A stretch of 8,318 bases of DNA, taken from NCBI GenBank assembly GCA_021817875.1, contig JAKAFQ010000159.1, positions 1 to 8,318 on the forward strand, given 5' to 3'. Position numbers and translations under genes: made by a program. Positions within the stretch are counted from its first letter, which is position 1. Each line of letters opens with the position of its first letter. Below the pieces are notes generated by a model, which had not been told where the DNA came from, made no database searches, and saw only the letters and a list, made by a program, of their open reading frames with translations. Shown in pieces: positions 5,904 to 8,318 of the stretch. The DNA comes from Pseudomonadota bacterium. GTDB lineage: Bacteria; Pseudomonadota; Gammaproteobacteria; Steroidobacterales; Steroidobacteraceae.

Positions 5904-6695
5904 TCAGCGCACGTCTTTCCAGTATTCGCGCTTGAGCAGCCAGGCGAGCCAGGTGAAGACCACGAGGAACAGGATCACCCAGACCCCCAGTCTGTGGCGC
6001 TGCGCCCGCGCCGGATCACTCACGTAGTACAGGAAATTGACGGTGTCGTGCACGAACTGATCGTACTGCTGCGGCGTCATGCTTCCGGGCGCGATCTGCT
6101 TGAAATGCTCGAAAACCCGCCGGGTGATCGTCTTGCCGCCCGGTCCCACCGTGCGCACCGTCCGGTACACGGCGATTTTCAGTCCTTCGAGCGGCGAGAC
6201 GACATCCGGCATGGCCACCGAGGGGTAGGCCAGATTGTTCGCGCCGGTGGCGCGCGCCGAGTCGACGTAGAAAGTCTTGAGGTACTGGTACAGGTAATCG
6301 GTTCCGCGGTAACGCGCAATGAGCGACAGATCCGGCGGCGCCTTGCCGAACCACCTCTTCGCATCCTGACGCGGCATCGGCGAGAGGATGTAGTCCTGAG
6401 GCTTCTGTCCCGGCGGAATCAGGTCTTCGATCAGCACGTCCTTGGGGATGTTCAGGTCGTGCCCCAGGCGCGACCAGCGCTCGTAGCGCAGCGAGTGGCA
6501 ACCCAGACAATAGCTGGTGAAGTCGCGCGCTCCGCGCTGCAAAGACGGCAGGTCGGTCACCGTGGCGTGGGCCCGCCAGTCCTGCCAATGCGCGCCGGAC
6601 ACCGAAGCGGTGGCGGCTCGCGCCGCACCGTAACCGCCTCCCGCCAGCACTGCCGCAAGCAGCACCGGCGCCCAACTGCGACGATCAATGGGCAT
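5904..6695 (-). CDS. petC: cytochrome c1 of the bc1 complex
   Basis: Cytochrome c1 accepts electrons from the Rieske protein and passes them to a periplasmic cytochrome c. The 263-residue precursor has a Sec signal peptide (about 1-28, cleaved near ARA-ATAS), the covalent heme motif CLGCH (63-67), PPDLS (120-124), a likely axial ligand Met162 in YPSVAMPDVV, and a single C-terminal membrane helix (about 236-254) ending in positively charged KREYWKDVR. This is the complete domain order of the family and it looks intact. ATG 6695 overlaps the end of petB by 11 bases in ATGCCCATTGA, so translation is probably coupled to petB; a GAGAG lies about ten bases upstream. Its function requires a Rieske subunit, which is not encoded beside it. 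Confidence 0.97.
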   Translation of the reverse strand: MPIDRRSWAPVLLAAVLAGGGYGAARAATASVSGAHWQDWRAHATVTDLPSLQRGARDFTSYCLGCHSLRYERWSRLGHDLNIPKDVLIEDLIPPGQKPQDYILSPMPRQDAKRWFGKAPPDLSLIARYRGTDYLYQYLKTFYVDSARATGANNLAYPSVAMPDVVSPLEGLKIAVYRTVRTVGPGGKTITRRVFEHFKQIAPGSMTPQQYDQFVHDTVNFLYYVSDPARAQRHRLGVWVILFLVVFTWLAWLLKREYWKDVR

Positions 6696-7956
6696 GGTAT
6701 ACCACTCTCTCGGGCACGGGTTTGACGGGATCGATGCGCGAGTAGAACGGCATCAGCCAGAAGAACGCGAAATAGCCGGCCGCAAAGATGCGGGCCAGCA
6801 GCACGTACACGGGCTCCACCGGCTGCATGCCGAGGTAGCCGAGCCCGATGAAACACACGACGAACACCGCCAGGGCGAGGCGCGAGATCCAGCCCTTGTA
6901 ACGGATCGAGCGCACCGGGGAACGGTCCAGCCACGGCAGCAGCACGAGCGAGACCAGCGCCATCAGCAGCATCAGCGCGCCGAGGCTCTTGTTCGGAATG
7001 GCGCGCAGAATGGCGTAGAACGGGGTGAAGTACCACACCGGGTGGATGTCCGGCGGCGTCGACATGGGATTGGCCCGTGTAAAGTTCGCCGGCTCGAGAA
7101 ACAGCCCGTGGAAGGTCGGGAAGAAGAACACCACCAGCGCGAACAGGATGAAAAACGCCCCGACGCCCATGATGTCCTTGACCGTGTAGTACGGGTGGAA
7201 GGGGATGCCGTCGAGCGGCTTGCCGTCCGGTCCCGGATGATCCTTGATCTCGATGCCATCGGGGTTGTTCGAGCCCACGCGGTGCAACGCCACCAGATGC
7301 AGCCCGACCACCAGCAGCAGCACGATGGGCACGGCCGCCACGTGCAGCGCGAACAGCCGGTTGAGCGTCGCGCCCGAGATACCGTAATCCCCGCGAATCC
7401 ACTGCACCAGCGCCGACCCGATCACCGGTATGGTGCCGAAGAGGTTCACGATCACCTGTGCGCCCCAGAACGACATGTTGCCCCAGGGCAGCACGTAGCC
7501 CATGAACGCCTCGGCCATCAGCGCCAGGTACACCAGCATGCCGATGATCCACAACAGCTCGCGTGGCCGCCGGTACGAGCCATAGAGGAGCCCGCGGAAC
7601 ATGTGCAGGTAGACCACGATGAAGAAGAACGATGCGCCGGTCGAGTGCATGTAGCGGATGAGCCAGCCCCAGCTGACCTCACGCATGATGAACTGAACGG
7701 AGCCATACGCGCCGGATGCGGTCGGGTGGTAGTACATGGTGAGGAAGATCCCGGTCAGGATCTGCATCACCAGCACCATCAGCGCGAGCGACCCGAAGAA
7801 GTACCAGATATTGAAGTTCTTCGGCGCGTAATACTCGGTGAGCTCGTGCTTGAAGAACTCCTCGACGGGCAGGCGCTCGTTGATCCATGCCCACAGGCCT
7901 TTCTTCGCGCGTGCCGGCTCCGGGGCACGCGGGCGGGCAGGGTCGGTCGCAGCCAT
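6685..7956 (-). CDS. petB: cytochrome b of the bc1 complex
   Basis: Cytochrome b holds the two b hemes and the Qo and Qi quinone sites of the bc1 complex in the inner membrane. The 423-residue protein is full length, fusing b6-like and subunit IV-like parts, with several long hydrophobic helices. Heme ligands are visible as His104 and His118, and His205 and His220; the second pair is 15 apart, one more than in mitochondrial cytochrome b. The Qo motif reads PVWY (306-309) instead of the mitochondrial PEWY; PVWY is the form reported for beta- and gammaproteobacteria. GSNNPDG (228-234) is also characteristic. Start ATG 7956 has AGGAG eight bases upstream (7965-7969). It overlaps petC downstream, but the usual upstream partner petA is missing; instead a promoter lies about 155 bases upstream. 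Confidence 0.98.
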   Translation of the reverse strand: MAATDPARPRAPEPARAKKGLWAWINERLPVEEFFKHELTEYYAPKNFNIWYFFGSLALMVLVMQILTGIFLTMYYHPTASGAYGSVQFIMREVSWGWLIRYMHSTGASFFFIVVYLHMFRGLLYGSYRRPRELLWIIGMLVYLALMAEAFMGYVLPWGNMSFWGAQVIVNLFGTIPVIGSALVQWIRGDYGISGATLNRLFALHVAAVPIVLLLVVGLHLVALHRVGSNNPDGIEIKDHPGPDGKPLDGIPFHPYYTVKDIMGVGAFFILFALVVFFFPTFHGLFLEPANFTRANPMSTPPDIHPVWYFTPFYAILRAIPNKSLGALMLLMALVSLVLLPWLDRSPVRSIRYKGWISRLALAVFVVCFIGLGYLGMQPVEPVYVLLARIFAAGYFAFFWLMPFYSRIDPVKPVPERVVYHAH

Positions 7957-8070
7957 CAGTCACTCTCCTGGAGAACGGTCAGTTCACAGGCCATTCGGCA
8001 CTCGGTCATTGGAACAGCCCCCAATTTCCGCTCTGTAGCCCCCCGGCGCCGCGTCAAAAGGCTCCCGCGC

Positions 8071-8084
8071 GCGCCATGAGGCGC
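8071..8084 (-). repeat. short hairpin in the petB leader
   Basis: GCGCC and GGCGC pair perfectly around a 4-base loop inside the predicted petB leader. With only five pairs in GC-rich DNA this may be chance. A TTTT follows about 13 bases downstream on the minus strand, too far for a standard terminator. Confidence 0.25.
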
Positions 8085-8118
8085 ATCACGCAGTTTCCGG
8101 CTCGTCGGAGGTCCGGGC

Positions 8119-8147
8119 ATTATACACGAACGCCCATCTGCTGCCGC
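8119..8147 (-). promoter_or_regulatory. promoter of petBC
   Basis: A perfect -10 element TATAAT lies at 8119-8124 on the minus strand in GTGTATAATG. The -35 region 17 bases upstream (8142-8147, GCGGCA) matches only three of six positions, so an activator may be needed. Transcription would start near 8112, giving a leader of about 155 bases. An inverted repeat CCCATC/GATGGG (8133-8138 and 8156-8161) spans the -35 box and could be an operator. Confidence 0.55.
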
Positions 8148-8223
8148 GCCGCGGGGATGGGTGCAAGTACGTATTGGCGCCGGCGGCACGAGCGGCTAGC
8201 GGGCGCAACGAGGAGAGCGGAGC

Positions 8224-8318
8224 ATGCTGCAGCGACTGGGTCGCGGATTGACGTTCATTGCCGGGTCGGTCGTCGGCGGGCTGGCGCTTGCCTTCGTGAT
8301 CGTGGCACTGCATCCCAG
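8224..8318 (+). CDS. N-terminus of a membrane-anchored protein, possibly a DegS/AlgW-type serine protease
   Basis: Only 31 codons are in the window. The start ATG 8224 has AGGAG eight bases upstream (8211-8215). The visible part has a short basic N-terminus (MLQRLGRG) followed by one long hydrophobic segment (about residues 9-29) ending in LHP, which reads as an N-terminal membrane anchor with its C-terminal part in the periplasm. DegS/AlgW proteases, which start the envelope stress cascade, have this kind of anchor, and I recall such a gene divergent from the pet operon in several gammaproteobacteria. No catalytic residue or PDZ domain is in view, so the identity is inferred from context; another single-pass protein is possible. 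That this is a real gene start is much surer than its function. Confidence 0.5.
   Translation, partial: MLQRLGRGLTFIAGSVVGGLALAFVIVALHP

Noticed and set aside
5764..6027. A possible small plus-strand gene in the petC-sspA gap.
   Set aside because: It runs into the 3' end of petC antisense, has no Shine-Dalgarno sequence and no recognisable sequence; it reads as open only because of GC bias.
6688..8079. A 463-codon open frame on the plus strand opposite petB.
   Set aside because: It is rich in His, Arg, Gln and Glu with no fold-like pattern, and lies exactly antisense to an unmistakable cytochrome b. GC-rich codon use keeps the antisense frame open.

Overview
This is a GC-rich stretch of ordinary bacterial chromosome, best explained as a gammaproteobacterium. 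The evidence is the set of neighbours (mraZ-rsmH, lpoA-yraN, rsmI, rnpB, sspB-sspA, petC-petB), an A-type RNase P RNA, an SspB tail ending in LRVVK, and the PVWY form of the quinol-oxidation motif in cytochrome b, which is the form reported for beta- and gammaproteobacteria. I cannot name a genus. There is no mobile element, CRISPR array, tRNA, phage gene or defence gene, and codon use looks even throughout.

Layout, left to right. On the minus strand: the first 97 codons of rsmH (16S rRNA methyltransferase, cut by the window edge), then mraZ with a strong sigma70-type promoter and a row of MraZ operator repeats, which is the head of the division and cell-wall (dcw) cluster. An AT-rich gap follows, then yraN and a short lpoA, probably one transcript, also on the minus strand. 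Divergent from lpoA, on the plus strand, is rsmI (16S rRNA 2'-O-methyltransferase). Next comes rnpB on the minus strand with its own clear promoter, placed directly after the stop of sspB. sspB and sspA (ClpXP adaptor and RNA polymerase-associated stringent starvation protein) follow, then a 403-base non-coding gap, then petC and petB (cytochrome c1 and cytochrome b of the bc1 complex), which overlap by 11 bases. A perfect -10 element lies upstream of petB, and a divergent gene with an N-terminal membrane anchor, possibly a DegS/AlgW-type protease, runs off the right edge.

How the genes relate: petB/petC serve quinol-to-cytochrome c electron transfer; sspA/sspB serve stress transcription and protein turnover; rnpB, rsmI and rsmH serve tRNA and ribosome maturation; mraZ, lpoA and rsmH tie to envelope growth and division. 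The chief oddities are the absence of a Rieske gene (petA) in front of petB, an LpoA reduced to its C-terminal domain, a four-unit 10-bp-spaced MraZ operator, and a gene order in which the yraN-lpoA-rsmI-rnpB block lies the other way round from the arrangement I recall in pseudomonads. I found no credible sign of an undescribed system.
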